Translations under genes and position numbers: made by a program | In this document: positions 1 to 8,534 of the stretch, in pieces | Layout of the letters: the number at the start of each line of letters is the position of its first letter | How positions within the stretch are numbered: position 1 is the stretch's first letter | Assembly: GCA_018266475.1 (NCBI GenBank) | Contig: JAFEAI010000034.1 | Span: 1 to 34,087 of the forward strand | Direction: 5' to 3' | Source: Bacteroidota bacterium | GTDB lineage: Bacteria > Bacteroidota > Bacteroidia > Flavobacteriales_F > PHOS-HE28 | Length of the DNA stretch: 34,087 bases | Notes under the pieces: generated by a model | What the model was told of the DNA's origin: nothing | Databases searched by the model: none | Seen by the model: only the letters and a program-made list of their open reading frames with translations

Positions 1-436
1 CCTGGGTCATCCGCTGGCCGCCCACGTACACCTGGGGCACCTTGCCCCCGGCCACGGGCGCCTTCCAGATGCTGCCCTGGTACACCGTCCAGCCCGTTAC
101 CGCCTCGCTGCCCTTGATCACCGGCTTGGCGCCGCTGCCGTAGGCCCCCACGGTGATCGGCTGCGCGGCCGTGCCCGAGCTGCCCAGCACCACCTCCCCC
201 CGCCAGGTGCCGCCGCGCTCAAACAGGATGCGGTCCCCGGGCTGATACGAGTACGTGGACTGGTTCACCCGCGCGATCGTCCGCCATGGGCTGCCTGCCG
301 AGGTCCCGCTGTTCTGGTCGTTGCCCCCGGGGGAAACGTAGTAGTCCGTGGCACGGGCCGCGGGGCACAGGGAAAGAAACAGCAATGCAGCGGTTCCGGA
401 CTTTTTCAAACGGAGGCTATAGGAAGATGGCTTCAT
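1..436 (-). CDS. Secreted parallel beta-helix / pectate-lyase-fold protein, N-terminal fragment
   Basis: The reading frame starts at an ATG at 436 and runs off the left edge, so only about 145 residues are visible. The first 28 or so residues form a signal peptide: basic residues, a hydrophobic stretch (AALLFLSLCP) and an Ala-x-Ala-like end. The mature part opens with DYYVSPGGNDQNSGTSAGSPW, which is typical of the start of DUF1565/right-handed beta-helix proteins, and continues with PGDRILFERGGTW and repeated short beta-rich segments, as in parallel beta-helix carbohydrate-binding or lyase proteins. It diverges from the polysaccharide operon on the plus strand, so a role in handling a polysaccharide is possible but is inference. 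The catalytic part and any T9SS sorting region lie outside the window. The family call is good; substrate and activity cannot be stated. Confidence 0.8.
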   Translation of the reverse strand, partial: MKPSSYSLRLKKSGTAALLFLSLCPAARATDYYVSPGGNDQNSGTSAGSPWRTIARVNQSTYSYQPGDRILFERGGTWRGEVVLGSSGTAAQPITVGAYGSGAKPVIKGSEAVTGWTVYQGSIWKAPVAGGKVPQVYVGGQRMTQ

Positions 437-508
437 GGCAAGGTCCTGATTGAACCGACTTCAACCCGGATCGACCACCAAGGTTCCGGCTATTCGACCA
501 ATGGGCCA

Positions 509-535
509 TTGGTGAAGATGGAGCAACTAATTTTG
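509..535 (+). promoter_or_regulatory. Candidate Bacteroidota promoter for the polysaccharide operon
   Basis: TAATTTTG at 528-535 matches the Bacteroidota -7 consensus TAnnTTTG exactly. A TTG at 509-511 could serve as the -33 element, but the 16 bp gap is shorter than the usual 19 or so. Transcription would begin near 542, which favours a translation start downstream of 546 for the next gene. Confidence 0.4.
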
Positions 536-611
536 CCAACCACCGTTGGAGGCCACTGTCCGGAACCAACTGTTGGGCGGCCAGCCCACAATCGCATTGA
601 CCATTCCACCT

Positions 612-1739
612 GTGAAGACCCGCGCAGCCCTGCACGTTTTGGTTGTAGGCCAAACCCCGCCGCCATTCGGGGGCCAGGCCATGATGATAGAGGCGCTGCT
701 GCAAGCAGAACCTTCACAGGTGCGCTTGTTCCATGTCCGCCTGCGGTATTCGGATGATATGGACAGTGTGGGCAAGTTTGCCTTGCGCAAAGTGTGGGTG
801 CTTTTCGCCACCATCCTGGAAGTGTGGCGCGCGCGGTACCGCTACCGCACGCCCATGCTGTACTATCCGCCCAGCGGCCCCAACCGGGTGCCGGTGCTGC
901 GCGATATCATCTTTCTCTGTGCCACCCGGTGGATGTTCCGGTGGACGGTGTTCCACTACCATGCGGGAGGCGTGTCGGGCTACGAGGCCAAGCTGCCGCG
1001 GCTTCTGCGCCCCTTGTTCCGCCTGGCCTACCGCAACGCGGCCATGGCCATCCGCACGGCGCCCCAGAACCCCGAGGACGGAAAGCTGCTTGGTGCCAGG
1101 CGGGATGTGGTGGTGCCCAACGGCATTCCCGATGCCCGGGGCACGGTAGTGGAGCGTACTGCGGCACCGGGAAATCCGGTGGTGATCCTCTTTACCGGAG
1201 TGCTTATTCCCTCCAAAGGGGTCCGCGTGCTCCTGGAGGCGTTCCGGCAGGTGGTGGGGCAGGGGGCCAATGTGCGGCTGGAACTGATGGGCCGATGGGG
1301 CGATGAGGCCTTCCATACCGAGTGCATGCACTTCATCGCCCGGCATGGCCTGCAGGCCCGCATCAGCTTTCTTGGCGTGAAGCGCGACCAGGAAAAGCTG
1401 GAGCACTTTGCCGGATGCGACATTTTCTGCTTCCCCAGCCATTTTGAGGCGGAGAGCTTCGGCTTGGTGCTTTTGGAGGCCATGCAATTCGCCAAGCCTG
1501 TGGTCACTACGTGCTGGCGGGGCATCCCCTCGGTGGTGGAGGATGGCGTGAACGGCTTCACCGTGCCCGTGGAAGATCCCGGGGCGGTGGCCGAACGCCT
1601 GCTCCAATTGATCGGTGACGAGGCCTTGCGGATGCGGATGGGGCAGGAGGGGCGACGCATCTTTACCGGGCGGTTCACGTTGGAACGCTTTTGGCAAAAC
1701 ATGGAAGAGGCCCTGACCTTGGCCGCGAAACCCCTCTGA
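612..1739 (+). CDS. Glycosyltransferase family 4 (GT-B fold)
   Basis: This is a retaining glycosyltransferase that would move a sugar from a nucleotide donor onto a growing surface glycan at the cytoplasmic membrane face. The N-terminal Rossmann half begins with ALHVLVVGQTPPPFGGQ. The C-terminal half has VVPNGI, VILFTGVLIPSKGV, an RLELMG strand and the donor-site motif ESFGLVLLE, which is the GT4 E-x7-E pair, followed by VVTTCWRGIPSVVEDGVNGF. The frame is open from a TTG at 546. I chose the GTG at 612 because it starts right before the first beta strand and leaves a leader after the candidate promoter; TTG 597 and TTG 546 remain possible. The stop overlaps the next start by one base (TGATG), so translation is probably coupled. 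Family is secure; the sugar and linkage cannot be read. Confidence 0.9.
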   Translation: MKTRAALHVLVVGQTPPPFGGQAMMIEALLQAEPSQVRLFHVRLRYSDDMDSVGKFALRKVWVLFATILEVWRARYRYRTPMLYYPPSGPNRVPVLRDIIFLCATRWMFRWTVFHYHAGGVSGYEAKLPRLLRPLFRLAYRNAAMAIRTAPQNPEDGKLLGARRDVVVPNGIPDARGTVVERTAAPGNPVVILFTGVLIPSKGVRVLLEAFRQVVGQGANVRLELMGRWGDEAFHTECMHFIARHGLQARISFLGVKRDQEKLEHFAGCDIFCFPSHFEAESFGLVLLEAMQFAKPVVTTCWRGIPSVVEDGVNGFTVPVEDPGAVAERLLQLIGDEALRMRMGQEGRRIFTGRFTLERFWQNMEEALTLAAKPL

Positions 1740-2758
1740 TGCGATTGTTGATCACCGGTGGATCCGGATTCATAGGCACCAACCTGGTGCAAAGTTGCTT
1801 GGACAAAGGTTGGCAAGTGCTCAACCTGGATTGGAACCCGCCGCTGAAGGCCGCGCACCGGCCATGGTGGAAGGAGTGGAACATCATGGACGGGGAAGCC
1901 ACCCGCAGGCACCTGGCCGATTTCAAGCCCACCCACCTTGTTCACCTTGCGGCCCGCACGGATACCGATGTGCAGGATGACATGGCCGCCTACCGGCAGA
2001 ACCATGAAGGTACCGCCATCCTGCTGCAGGCCATCAAGCAGGCCGCGGGCATCGAGCGCGTCATTATCACCAGTACCCAATTTGTCTGCGAGGCCGGCTA
2101 CCAGCCCAAGGACGACCTGGACTTCAAGCCGTTCACGCTCTACGGTGAAACCAAGCGGCTGTGCGAGATGGCCACCCGTGGCGCAGGGCTGGCCTGCACG
2201 TGGACCATCATCCGGCCCACCACCATTTGGGGGCCGTGGAGCCTGCGCTATCGCGATGTGTTGTTCAAGGTGATGCGCAAGGGGCTCTACTTTCATCCCG
2301 GCAAGGGCAGGGTAGTGCGCTCCTACGGCTACGTGGGCAATGTGGTGTGGCAGATCGAGCAGATCCTGCAGGCTGCACCTGCCGCCGTGCAGGGCAAGGT
2401 GTTCTACGTAGGCGATCCGCCCATGGACCTGCGCCTTTGGGTGGAGGCCATCTCCCGGGCGCTGGTGGGCAGGCAAGTGCGCTATATACCCACATGGATG
2501 GTGAAAACCCTCGCCCTGTGCGGCGATGCGCTCAAGCTGCTCCACTTGCCCTTCCCCATCACCAGCGGGCGGTTCCGCAGCATGACCAGCGACTACATCA
2601 CGCCGATGGACAAGACCGAATTCGTGCTGGGCAAGGCCCCGTGGACGCTGGAGCAGGGCGCACGGGCGATGGTGCAGTGGTACGACACGGAAAGCGCGGC
2701 CGCTATAAAGCCGAGCCTGATCGATACGCGCCAATTGCAAGCGAAGGAACAGGAATGA
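1739..2758 (+). CDS. NAD-dependent epimerase/dehydratase (extended SDR)
   Basis: An extended short-chain dehydrogenase/reductase of 339 residues that probably modifies a nucleotide sugar. It begins MRLLITGGSGFIGTNL, so the GxxGxxG dinucleotide-binding loop sits at residues 7-13. The catalytic YxxxK appears as YGETK and a Ser/Thr-rich strand (IITSTQF) lies in the expected place before it. The C-terminal half is the substrate domain and contains VRSYGYVGNVV, a segment common in GDP/UDP-sugar epimerases. The ATG overlaps the stop of the upstream glycosyltransferase by one base, and the gene overlaps the next one by four bases (ATGA), so it is within a tightly coupled operon. The exact product (4-epimerase, reductase or dehydratase) cannot be assigned from sequence. 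Confidence 0.92.
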   Translation: MRLLITGGSGFIGTNLVQSCLDKGWQVLNLDWNPPLKAAHRPWWKEWNIMDGEATRRHLADFKPTHLVHLAARTDTDVQDDMAAYRQNHEGTAILLQAIKQAAGIERVIITSTQFVCEAGYQPKDDLDFKPFTLYGETKRLCEMATRGAGLACTWTIIRPTTIWGPWSLRYRDVLFKVMRKGLYFHPGKGRVVRSYGYVGNVVWQIEQILQAAPAAVQGKVFYVGDPPMDLRLWVEAISRALVGRQVRYIPTWMVKTLALCGDALKLLHLPFPITSGRFRSMTSDYITPMDKTEFVLGKAPWTLEQGARAMVQWYDTESAAAIKPSLIDTRQLQAKEQE

Positions 2759-3543
2759 ACGCGCTGAAGAAGGTCCCGGCCTTTGGCTTGGGCATATCCA
2801 CCGGCTCCTTCAGGGAGCATGTGGCGGCCATCCTTGCCATGGGCAGGGAGCACCGGTCGGCCTATGTGTGCTGCGTGAACGTACACATGTGCATGGAGGC
2901 GCAGGCGAACGCACCCTTCAGGGAGGTGGTGAACGGCGCCGACCTGGCCACTGCGGACGGCATGCCCATTGTAAAGAGCGTGAACAAGTTCAACCGCATT
3001 GCGCAGGAGCGGGTGGCCGGAAACGACCTGATGCCTGCCGTGCTTGCCGAAGCTGAAAAGGAAGGATTGTCCGTCTTCCTGCACGGCGGGGAGCCGCATG
3101 TGCTGGAGAAGATCACCGGCCGCATGGCCATGGACCATCCCCGCTTGAAAATTGCCGGGGCCTATTCCCCGCCCTTCAGGCAAGCTACCGCTGCCGAACG
3201 CGAAGAAGAAGCTGCCCGGATCAGGCAAAGCGGCGCCCACATTGTACTGGTAAGCTTAGGCTGCCCCAAACAAGAACGCTGGATGGCCGAAATGAAAGGC
3301 CGGGTACCTGCCGTGATGCTGGGCGTGGGCGGTGCCTTTCTGCTCTACGCGGGCATGGATACACGCGCACCCCTGTGGATGCGCAAGGCCTCCTTGGAGT
3401 GGCTGTACCGGCTGGCCCTCGAACCGCGCAGGCTGTGGAAACGTTACCTAGTGACCAATACGTCATTTATTTTGCTGTACGTCAAGGAATTGGCTCGCCA
3501 CGGGAAAGCCTCCGCCGGGCAAATTACCGGGGGTGGAAAATAA
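2755..3543 (+). CDS. WecG/TagA/CpsF family glycosyltransferase (GT26)
   Basis: A 262-residue protein of the family that transfers N-acetylmannosamine or its uronic acid (WecG, TagA) onto a lipid-linked GlcNAc. Family landmarks are visible in order: NVHMCMEAQ, then ATADGMPIV with the conserved Asp near residue 68, ERVAGNDL with the conserved Arg near 86, FLHGGEP, VSLGCPKQERWM and the C-terminal LEWLYRLALEPRRLWKRY. Length fits the family. The ATG at 2755 lies inside the ATGA overlap with the upstream stop; the frame stays open far upstream but that part shadows the epimerase gene. A UDP-GlcNAc 2-epimerase, which makes the ManNAc donor, is encoded at 6007-7158. No UDP-ManNAc dehydrogenase (WecC) is in the window, so transfer of ManNAc rather than ManNAcA is the simpler guess. 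Confidence 0.93.
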   Translation: MNALKKVPAFGLGISTGSFREHVAAILAMGREHRSAYVCCVNVHMCMEAQANAPFREVVNGADLATADGMPIVKSVNKFNRIAQERVAGNDLMPAVLAEAEKEGLSVFLHGGEPHVLEKITGRMAMDHPRLKIAGAYSPPFRQATAAEREEEAARIRQSGAHIVLVSLGCPKQERWMAEMKGRVPAVMLGVGGAFLLYAGMDTRAPLWMRKASLEWLYRLALEPRRLWKRYLVTNTSFILLYVKELARHGKASAGQITGGGK

Positions 3544-3634
3544 ATTCCTTCGACGAACTTGACATTTGCTTCGACGAAACGATAATTTTGGAACCTTGTT
3601 CAGCACCGCCTTCCGCGAACAGACCATTACCACC

Positions 3635-4795
3635 ATGGAACAGCACCACACACCTTCCCTGGCTCCGGCGCAAGAGGTTTTGCGCACCGGCAACCGCAGC
3701 ACACGTGGTGACCTCGGCAATGAGCTGGCCACCTTGCTGAGGTCCAGCCGCCAGCAATTGCACCAGGTGCAGCACGGCATCAGCAGGGCCATCAGCATGG
3801 AACCGCTCACCTCGGTAAAGGACCTCATCATCGTGGGCGAAGGGCCTGCCGCCGAAGAGATCTTCCAGTATTGCCAGGACCAAACCGTGCGCGGCTACCG
3901 CTTCCGAGGCGTGTTCCATGACCATGCGCTCGGCGGCCCCTTGGGCAGCCATCAGCTCGGGAGCATTGAGGCGGCCAAGGTGTTCGCCCTGCAAAACCGC
4001 ATCGACATCCTGTACTGCGCCCTGCCGGGAAGCTACCGCGAACAGATCACCGACCTGCTTGAGTTCTGTGAGCGGAACACCATCCGCTTCCGCGTGATCC
4101 CCAGCCCGGACAGCTTTATCCCCGTGGTGCAAACCACCGACCTCACCTTCCACGGGGCCGTGCCGGTGAGCCGCATGAGGCATGAGCCCCTTGAGAACAA
4201 GGGCAACAGGCTGCTCAAACGCAGTTTCGATATCGTCTTCTCCTTCCTGGTGATCACCCTGGTGTTCAGTTGGCTGTTCCCCATCCTGGCCATCCTGGTG
4301 AAGCTGTCTTCCAAGGGGCCGGTGTTCTTCAAGCAGACCCGGCTGGGCGAAGGCAAGAAGAAATTCAGCTGCTACAAGTTCCGCAGCATGCGGATGAACG
4401 CTGAGGCGGACAGCAAGCAGGCCACGCGGAACGACCCGCGCATCACGCGGGTAGGCGCCTTCCTGCGCAAGAGCAACCTGGACGAGATGCCGCAGTTCTT
4501 CAATGTGCTGCTGGGGCAGATGAGCGTTGTGGGCCCGCGGCCCCACCCGCTGAAGTTGAACGACCAGTTCCGCGACATCATCGACAAGTACATGGTGCGC
4601 CATTTCGTGCGCCCCGGCATCACCGGCTGGGCCCAGGTGAACGGCTTCCGCGGGGAAACCCATACCCCCGAACTGATGGAAAAGCGGGTGGAGCTGGACG
4701 TGTGGTACCTGGAAAACTGGTCCTTCCTGCTGGACCTGAAGATCGTGGTGAAGACCGTGACCAACATGCTGGGCAAGGAGGAGATGGCCTATTGA
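3635..4795 (+). CDS. Polyprenyl-phosphate sugar-phosphate transferase, short form
   Basis: An initiating transferase that would place a sugar 1-phosphate on undecaprenyl phosphate to begin a surface polysaccharide repeat. Residues about 61-140 form a Rossmann-like domain ([27 protein letters not shown]) as in WcaJ-type proteins. One hydrophobic segment follows at about 199-222, then the catalytic domain with YKFRSM, the Asp-Glu pair in [16 protein letters not shown] and [12 protein letters not shown]. WcaJ-type relatives of about 460 residues carry four membrane helices before the Rossmann domain; this protein has 386 residues and begins with a polar, Gln-rich stretch instead. The start is the ATG at 3635; the frame extends to a TTG at 3566 but adds no membrane helix. 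It is the last gene before a terminator. Confidence 0.93.
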   Translation: MEQHHTPSLAPAQEVLRTGNRSTRGDLGNELATLLRSSRQQLHQVQHGISRAISMEPLTSVKDLIIVGEGPAAEEIFQYCQDQTVRGYRFRGVFHDHALGGPLGSHQLGSIEAAKVFALQNRIDILYCALPGSYREQITDLLEFCERNTIRFRVIPSPDSFIPVVQTTDLTFHGAVPVSRMRHEPLENKGNRLLKRSFDIVFSFLVITLVFSWLFPILAILVKLSSKGPVFFKQTRLGEGKKKFSCYKFRSMRMNAEADSKQATRNDPRITRVGAFLRKSNLDEMPQFFNVLLGQMSVVGPRPHPLKLNDQFRDIIDKYMVRHFVRPGITGWAQVNGFRGETHTPELMEKRVELDVWYLENWSFLLDLKIVVKTVTNMLGKEEMAY

Positions 4796-4811
4796 GGCGG
4801 AAACACCTTGG

Positions 4812-4845
4812 AAATAGGCCGGGGGATCGCCTCGGCCTATTTTAT
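4812..4845 (+). terminator. Rho-independent terminator after the polysaccharide operon
   Basis: A ten-base perfect stem, AAATAGGCCG at 4812-4821 with CGGCCTATTT at 4833-4842, is followed by T-rich sequence (TTTTATT). It starts 16 bases after the sugar transferase stop and ends just before the rpsT promoter, so it separates the two units. The A-run on the other arm would also allow function on the opposite strand. Confidence 0.85.
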
Positions 4846-4856
4846 TCCCTGCACAA

Positions 4857-4886
4857 TTGCCCATTGGAGGAAAGAAGCTATATTTG
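4857..4886 (+). promoter_or_regulatory. Bacteroidota-type promoter of rpsT
   Basis: TTG at 4857-4859, a 19-base spacer and TATATTTG at 4879-4886 match the primary-sigma consensus of Bacteroidota (TTG, about 19 bp, TAnnTTTG). Transcription would start near 4893, giving a leader of under 20 bases before the rpsT ATG at 4911. Confidence 0.8.
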
Positions 4887-4910
4887 CCGCCCCATTCGGA
4901 GAAAAGGAAC

Positions 4911-5165
4911 ATGGCCAATCACAAGTCCTCCATCAAGCGGATCCGCCAAACCGAGACCCGCAACGAGCTGAACCGCTACCAGCACAAGACAGCACGGAAT
5001 GCGGTGCGCGATATCCGTGCCACCACCTCCAAGAAGGAGGCCGAAGCCATGTTCCCCGCGGTGCAGGCCATGCTGGACAAGCTGGCCAAGCGCAACATCA
5101 TCCACAAGAACAAGGCGGCCAACCTCAAGAGCAGCATCCAGGTTCACGTGGCCGGGCTGAAGTGA
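4911..5165 (+). CDS. rpsT: 30S ribosomal protein S20
   Basis: The product binds 16S rRNA early in assembly of the small ribosomal subunit. The protein (84 residues) begins [18 protein letters not shown] and has the alternating basic helices typical of S20 ([32 protein letters not shown]). Length agrees with the family. The ATG at 4911 is chosen over an upstream in-frame ATG at 4857 because it gives the conserved MANH start and because 4857 lies upstream of the predicted transcription start. It is a single-gene unit with its own promoter and a strong terminator, lying between two sets of polysaccharide genes. Confidence 0.98.
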   Translation: MANHKSSIKRIRQTETRNELNRYQHKTARNAVRDIRATTSKKEAEAMFPAVQAMLDKLAKRNIIHKNKAANLKSSIQVHVAGLK

Positions 5166-5186
5166 GCTCCTCCGCCAAGCGCATGG

Positions 5187-5214
5187 AACGGACCCGTGAG
5201 GGTCCGTTTTTTTT
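5187..5214 (+). terminator. Rho-independent terminator after rpsT
   Basis: AACGGACCC at 5187-5195 pairs perfectly with GGGTCCGTT at 5200-5208 around a GTGA loop, followed by a run of T to 5214. It lies about 20 bases after the rpsT stop. Confidence 0.95.
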
Positions 5215-5292
5215 GGGGGCAGGGTATTCGGGCGGGTGAATTCGGCCGGCACGCTGCCCAGGTCCGCGATACTTGGCATCTTTGCCCACCCC

Positions 5293-6006
5293 ATGGAGCC
5301 CCAGGAGCCGAGCCAACCACTGCGCGCCAAGATCACGGAATGGGCCGAGGCCGACCGCCCGCGGGAGCGGCTGCTGGCCCAAGGCGCCAAGGCGCTGAGC
5401 GATGCCGAGCTGGTGGCCATCCTGCTGCGGTCGGGCACCCGCGCGCAAAGTGCCCTGGACCTGGCGCGGCAGCTGCTGCTGCAGGTGGGCAATGACATTG
5501 ACCGAATGGCGGCGCTGCGCCCCGCCGAGCTGATGAAGCACCACGGCGTGGGCGAGGCCAAGGCATTGAGCATTGTGGCGGCCCTGGAGCTGGGTGTGCG
5601 GCGCAGGGAGCGGGGCCCGCGGGAGCGGCCGCAACTGCACAACAGTGTGCTGGCCCATGAAGAACTCCGCGCGCAATTGAGCCACCTGCCCCACGAGGAG
5701 TTTTGGGTGCTGCTGCTGGACCGCGGCATGCGCCTGCTGGCCAAGCGCCAGGTAAGCAGCGGCGGCATCCATGGCACGGTGGCCGACCCCAAGGTCATAT
5801 TCCGGCACGCGCTGGACGGGGGCGCATCCTGCATCGTGGTGGCCCACAACCACCCCAGTGGCCAGTTGCGGCCCAGTGAAGAGGACATCCGCCTTACCCG
5901 CAAGCTGGTGGAGGGCGGGCGCATGCTGGACATCCTGGTGCAGGACCACCTGATCATCACCACCGACGGCTTCTATTCCTTTGCCGACAACGGCCAGTTG
6001 CACTAA
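5293..6006 (+). CDS. radC: RadC-family JAB/JAMM domain protein
   Basis: A 237-residue RadC homologue. The N-terminal part (KITEWAEADRPRERLL, ALSDAELVAILLRSGT) and a helix-hairpin-helix (MKHHGVGEAKALSIVAALEL, about residues 81-100) are typical. The C-terminal JAMM domain carries the metal motif: HNHPSG with His 185 and His 187 and the downstream Ser and Asp in PSEED. The biochemical role of RadC proteins is not settled despite the old DNA-repair name. ATG 5293 gives the usual family start; a GTG at 5236 would add 19 residues with no family character. CATCTTTG at 5277-5284 is one base from the -7 consensus and would give an almost leaderless transcript from 5293. The next gene's ATG follows the stop directly. 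Confidence 0.95.
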   Translation: MEPQEPSQPLRAKITEWAEADRPRERLLAQGAKALSDAELVAILLRSGTRAQSALDLARQLLLQVGNDIDRMAALRPAELMKHHGVGEAKALSIVAALELGVRRRERGPRERPQLHNSVLAHEELRAQLSHLPHEEFWVLLLDRGMRLLAKRQVSSGGIHGTVADPKVIFRHALDGGASCIVVAHNHPSGQLRPSEEDIRLTRKLVEGGRMLDILVQDHLIITTDGFYSFADNGQLH

Positions 6007-7158
6007 ATGAAGGACCCCTTGCGCATCCTTACCGTTATCGGGGCGCGGCCGCAGATCATCAAGGCGGCCGCCATCAGCCATGCCGTGCGCACCGCCTTCA
6101 GCGGGCGCATCCATGAAACGCTGCTGCACACCGGCCAGCATTATGATGCCAACATGTCGCAGGTGTTCTTTGATGAGCTGGGCATACCGCACGCGGACAT
6201 CTCCTTGGGCGTGGGCAGCGGCCCCCACGGCGCACAAACAGCCCGGATGATCGAAGGCATAGAAGCGGAGATCAATACCGGAAAGCACGACGTGGTGCTC
6301 CTCTACGGCGACACCAACAGCACCTTGGCGGGTGCCGTGGCCGCAGCCAAGCTGCATGTGCCCGTGGCCCATGTGGAAGCAGGGCTGCGCTCCTTCAACA
6401 AGGCCATGCCGGAGGAGGTGAACCGCATCGTATGCGACCACTGCAGCACATGGCTGTTCTGCCCCACGGAAACCGCCGTGAAGAACCTGGCCCGCGAAGG
6501 CTTTTCATTGGACCTGGGGGCGCCTGCCACCGCCGATCGCCCGCACGTGGTGGCCAGCGGCGATGTGATGTATGACAACAGCATGCGCTTCGCGCGGATG
6601 GCAGCGGCACGGTCAACGCTGGTGGCGGGCCTGGGCTTGGCGGATGGCGGCTTTCTGTTGGCCACCATCCACCGCGACCACAACACGGATGATGCCGCCC
6701 GCATAAATGCCATCTTCTCCTCCCTGCTGGAACTGCACCACCGCCACGGGCTGCCCGTGGTGCTGCCGGTTCACCCGCGCACGCGCAAAATGATGGCGGC
6801 GCTCCTGCACGCCAACGTACGGGCGGCCTTGGATGACGCTGCCGGCTTCCATGTGCTGCCGCCGGTGGGCTTCCTGGACATGGTCGCCCTGGAACGCGCG
6901 GCGCGGCTGGTGGTCACCGACAGCGGTGGCGTGCAGAAGGAGGCCTATTTCTTCGGCAAGCCGGTGGTGGTGCTGCGGCCGGAGACCGAGTGGGTGGAAC
7001 TCGTGGAGCAGGGTCAGGCCGTGCTGGCGGACGCGGACCCGGGCAAAATAGAGGCGGCGGCAACGCACTTCCTGCAAGGCGGAGTGCCGCCATGCCCGCC
7101 CATCTTCGGCGATGGACATGCGGCCGAGGCCATTTGCGCGCATCTGTTGGGAGCATGA
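6007..7158 (+). CDS. wecB: UDP-N-acetylglucosamine 2-epimerase (non-hydrolysing)
   Basis: The enzyme interconverts UDP-GlcNAc and UDP-ManNAc in the cytoplasm, supplying ManNAc for surface glycans. It is 383 residues, the normal length. Family motifs appear in order: ILTVIGARPQIIKAAAI at the N-terminus, LHTGQHYD, VLLYGDTNSTLAG, VAHVEAGLRSFNKAMPEEVN, TIHRDHNTD, and the UDP-binding VTDSGGVQKEAYFFGKPVVV followed by RPETEW. The ATG comes directly after the radC stop, so the two are probably co-transcribed. Its product is the expected donor for the WecG/TagA-type transferase encoded at 2755-3543. It is followed by two more genes that look glycan-related. Confidence 0.95.
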   Translation: MKDPLRILTVIGARPQIIKAAAISHAVRTAFSGRIHETLLHTGQHYDANMSQVFFDELGIPHADISLGVGSGPHGAQTARMIEGIEAEINTGKHDVVLLYGDTNSTLAGAVAAAKLHVPVAHVEAGLRSFNKAMPEEVNRIVCDHCSTWLFCPTETAVKNLAREGFSLDLGAPATADRPHVVASGDVMYDNSMRFARMAAARSTLVAGLGLADGGFLLATIHRDHNTDDAARINAIFSSLLELHHRHGLPVVLPVHPRTRKMMAALLHANVRAALDDAAGFHVLPPVGFLDMVALERAARLVVTDSGGVQKEAYFFGKPVVVLRPETEWVELVEQGQAVLADADPGKIEAAATHFLQGGVPPCPPIFGDGHAAEAICAHLLGA

Positions 7159-7226
7159 CCGGGGCCGGCGGGTGTCGATCCACCGGCCGCAACACATGAT
7201 CGGCATAACTTGCGGGACCCCTCCGC

Positions 7227-8534
7227 ATGGCCGACGTCCACTACCACATTGAGCGGCCCGGCCCGCGCTCGCGCTACATCATCGCGCATTTGCTGGGCGC
7301 CATGCCCGGGTGGCACGCGCAAGAAGTGCCGGACCTGGCGGCATTCATGGAAATTCCGGGCCCCAAGCTCATCTACGGACAGCGGCCCGTGCAAGGGGCC
7401 TTCCACATTCTGCCGGAAGGACTGCTCAGCCGCACGGGCCTTGGGCAAGAGGACCCGGCAACCGCCCGGTGGCATCAGGTGCCCGCATTGTTTCCCGTAG
7501 ATGGCGGAGACATGCCCTTTGACATTTTTTCCGCGTCCTTCTTCCTGCTTGGCCGCATGGAAGAATACGGACCCGTGCAACGGGATATGCACGGCCGCCC
7601 GGTTTCCGGTGCCTTGCATTCCGCGCGAAACGGCTATCAGGAGCGGCCCGTGGTGGATGAGTGGCTCCATGGACTGGCGCGGGCCTGGCGGCAAAAGGAC
7701 CCCCGCCTTCCGGACCTGCGGCGCACCTGCTCGCAAGTGGCCACGCTGGATGCGGACAATGGGGCCATGTACTTGGGCCGCCCTTGGTGGCGCAGCGCGG
7801 GCAGCGCCATCAGGGACCTGCTCAAGGGGCATGCGAGCCGCTTGCGGGACCGTGCAGCGGTGCTTCGGGGAAAGATGCCGGACCCCTACGCCGTACATGG
7901 CGAGTTCCTTGCACTCGCGAGGGAAAACAGGGCTGGGGCCATCATCAATTTCCTGGCCGCGCCGCGCGGAAAGTTCGACCATGCCATCCCCGTACGGTCC
8001 ATCTGCATGCGGCAGGTGATCCAGCTGGCGGCACGACATGGTGCTGTGGGCCTACACCCGGGCTATTCCAGCTCGGACAGCCCGCATCGCATGGCAGAGG
8101 AGAAGAAATTGGTGGAGGCCGCATTCGGGCAGCCGGTCACGCGCAGCCGCCAGCACTACCTGCGCATGGCGTTGCCCGGCACCATGAACGCACTGGAACG
8201 CGCCGGGATCCGCGAGGAGCACAGCATGGGTTTTGCCGATGCCGTGGGCTTCCGCGCGGGCACTTGCACACCATACCCTTTTTATGACCTGCATGCGGAA
8301 GCGCCCACGGCTTTGGTGGTCCATCCCTTCGCGGTGATGGACAGTGCGATGGCCTACAAGATGCGGTTGTCCCCGGAAGAAGCGGCCACAAAGGCCAAGC
8401 AGTTGGTGGATGCCGTGCGCGCCGTGCAGGGCACGTTCATTTCCGTTTGGCATGAACGGTTCCTAAGCGATTACGGCGATGAGCAGGGATGGGGGCGCCT
8501 GGCCCGCGAAGTGATCACCTATGCCCGGCCATGA
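7227..8534 (+). CDS. Polysaccharide deacetylase-like protein (DUF7033-type N-terminus)
   Basis: A 435-residue protein resembling Bacteroidota polysaccharide-deacetylase family members that carry an N-terminal DUF7033-like domain. The N-terminal 150 or so residues contain FPVDGGDMPFDIFSASFFLL and MEEY, typical of that domain. The NodB-like part has TLDADNGAMY (the region of the metal-binding Asp), GLHPGYSSSD and SRQHYLRM, then ends in VWHERFL, a conserved C-terminal motif. No signal peptide is seen, so the protein is probably cytoplasmic, where relatives may act on lipid-linked or precursor sugars; this is inference. A TAACTTGC lies upstream but matches the promoter consensus poorly. The stop overlaps the next ATG in ATGA, so it is coupled to the downstream acetyltransferase-fold gene. 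Confidence 0.85.
   Translation: MADVHYHIERPGPRSRYIIAHLLGAMPGWHAQEVPDLAAFMEIPGPKLIYGQRPVQGAFHILPEGLLSRTGLGQEDPATARWHQVPALFPVDGGDMPFDIFSASFFLLGRMEEYGPVQRDMHGRPVSGALHSARNGYQERPVVDEWLHGLARAWRQKDPRLPDLRRTCSQVATLDADNGAMYLGRPWWRSAGSAIRDLLKGHASRLRDRAAVLRGKMPDPYAVHGEFLALARENRAGAIINFLAAPRGKFDHAIPVRSICMRQVIQLAARHGAVGLHPGYSSSDSPHRMAEEKKLVEAAFGQPVTRSRQHYLRMALPGTMNALERAGIREEHSMGFADAVGFRAGTCTPYPFYDLHAEAPTALVVHPFAVMDSAMAYKMRLSPEEAATKAKQLVDAVRAVQGTFISVWHERFLSDYGDEQGWGRLAREVITYARP

Noticed and set aside
1028-2740. A minus-strand open frame of 570 codons opposite the GT4 and epimerase genes
   Set aside because: Both plus-strand genes have clear family motifs across this span; the antisense product has none.
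3524-4918. A minus-strand open frame of 464 codons opposite the sugar transferase
   Set aside because: It shadows a motif-rich gene and crosses the terminator and rpsT promoter. Its His/Gln/Leu composition is typical of antisense reading here.
7163-7188. A possible hairpin GGCCGG...CCGGCC between wecB and the deacetylase-like gene
   Set aside because: The stem has a mismatch and there is no T-run, so I do not call it a terminator.
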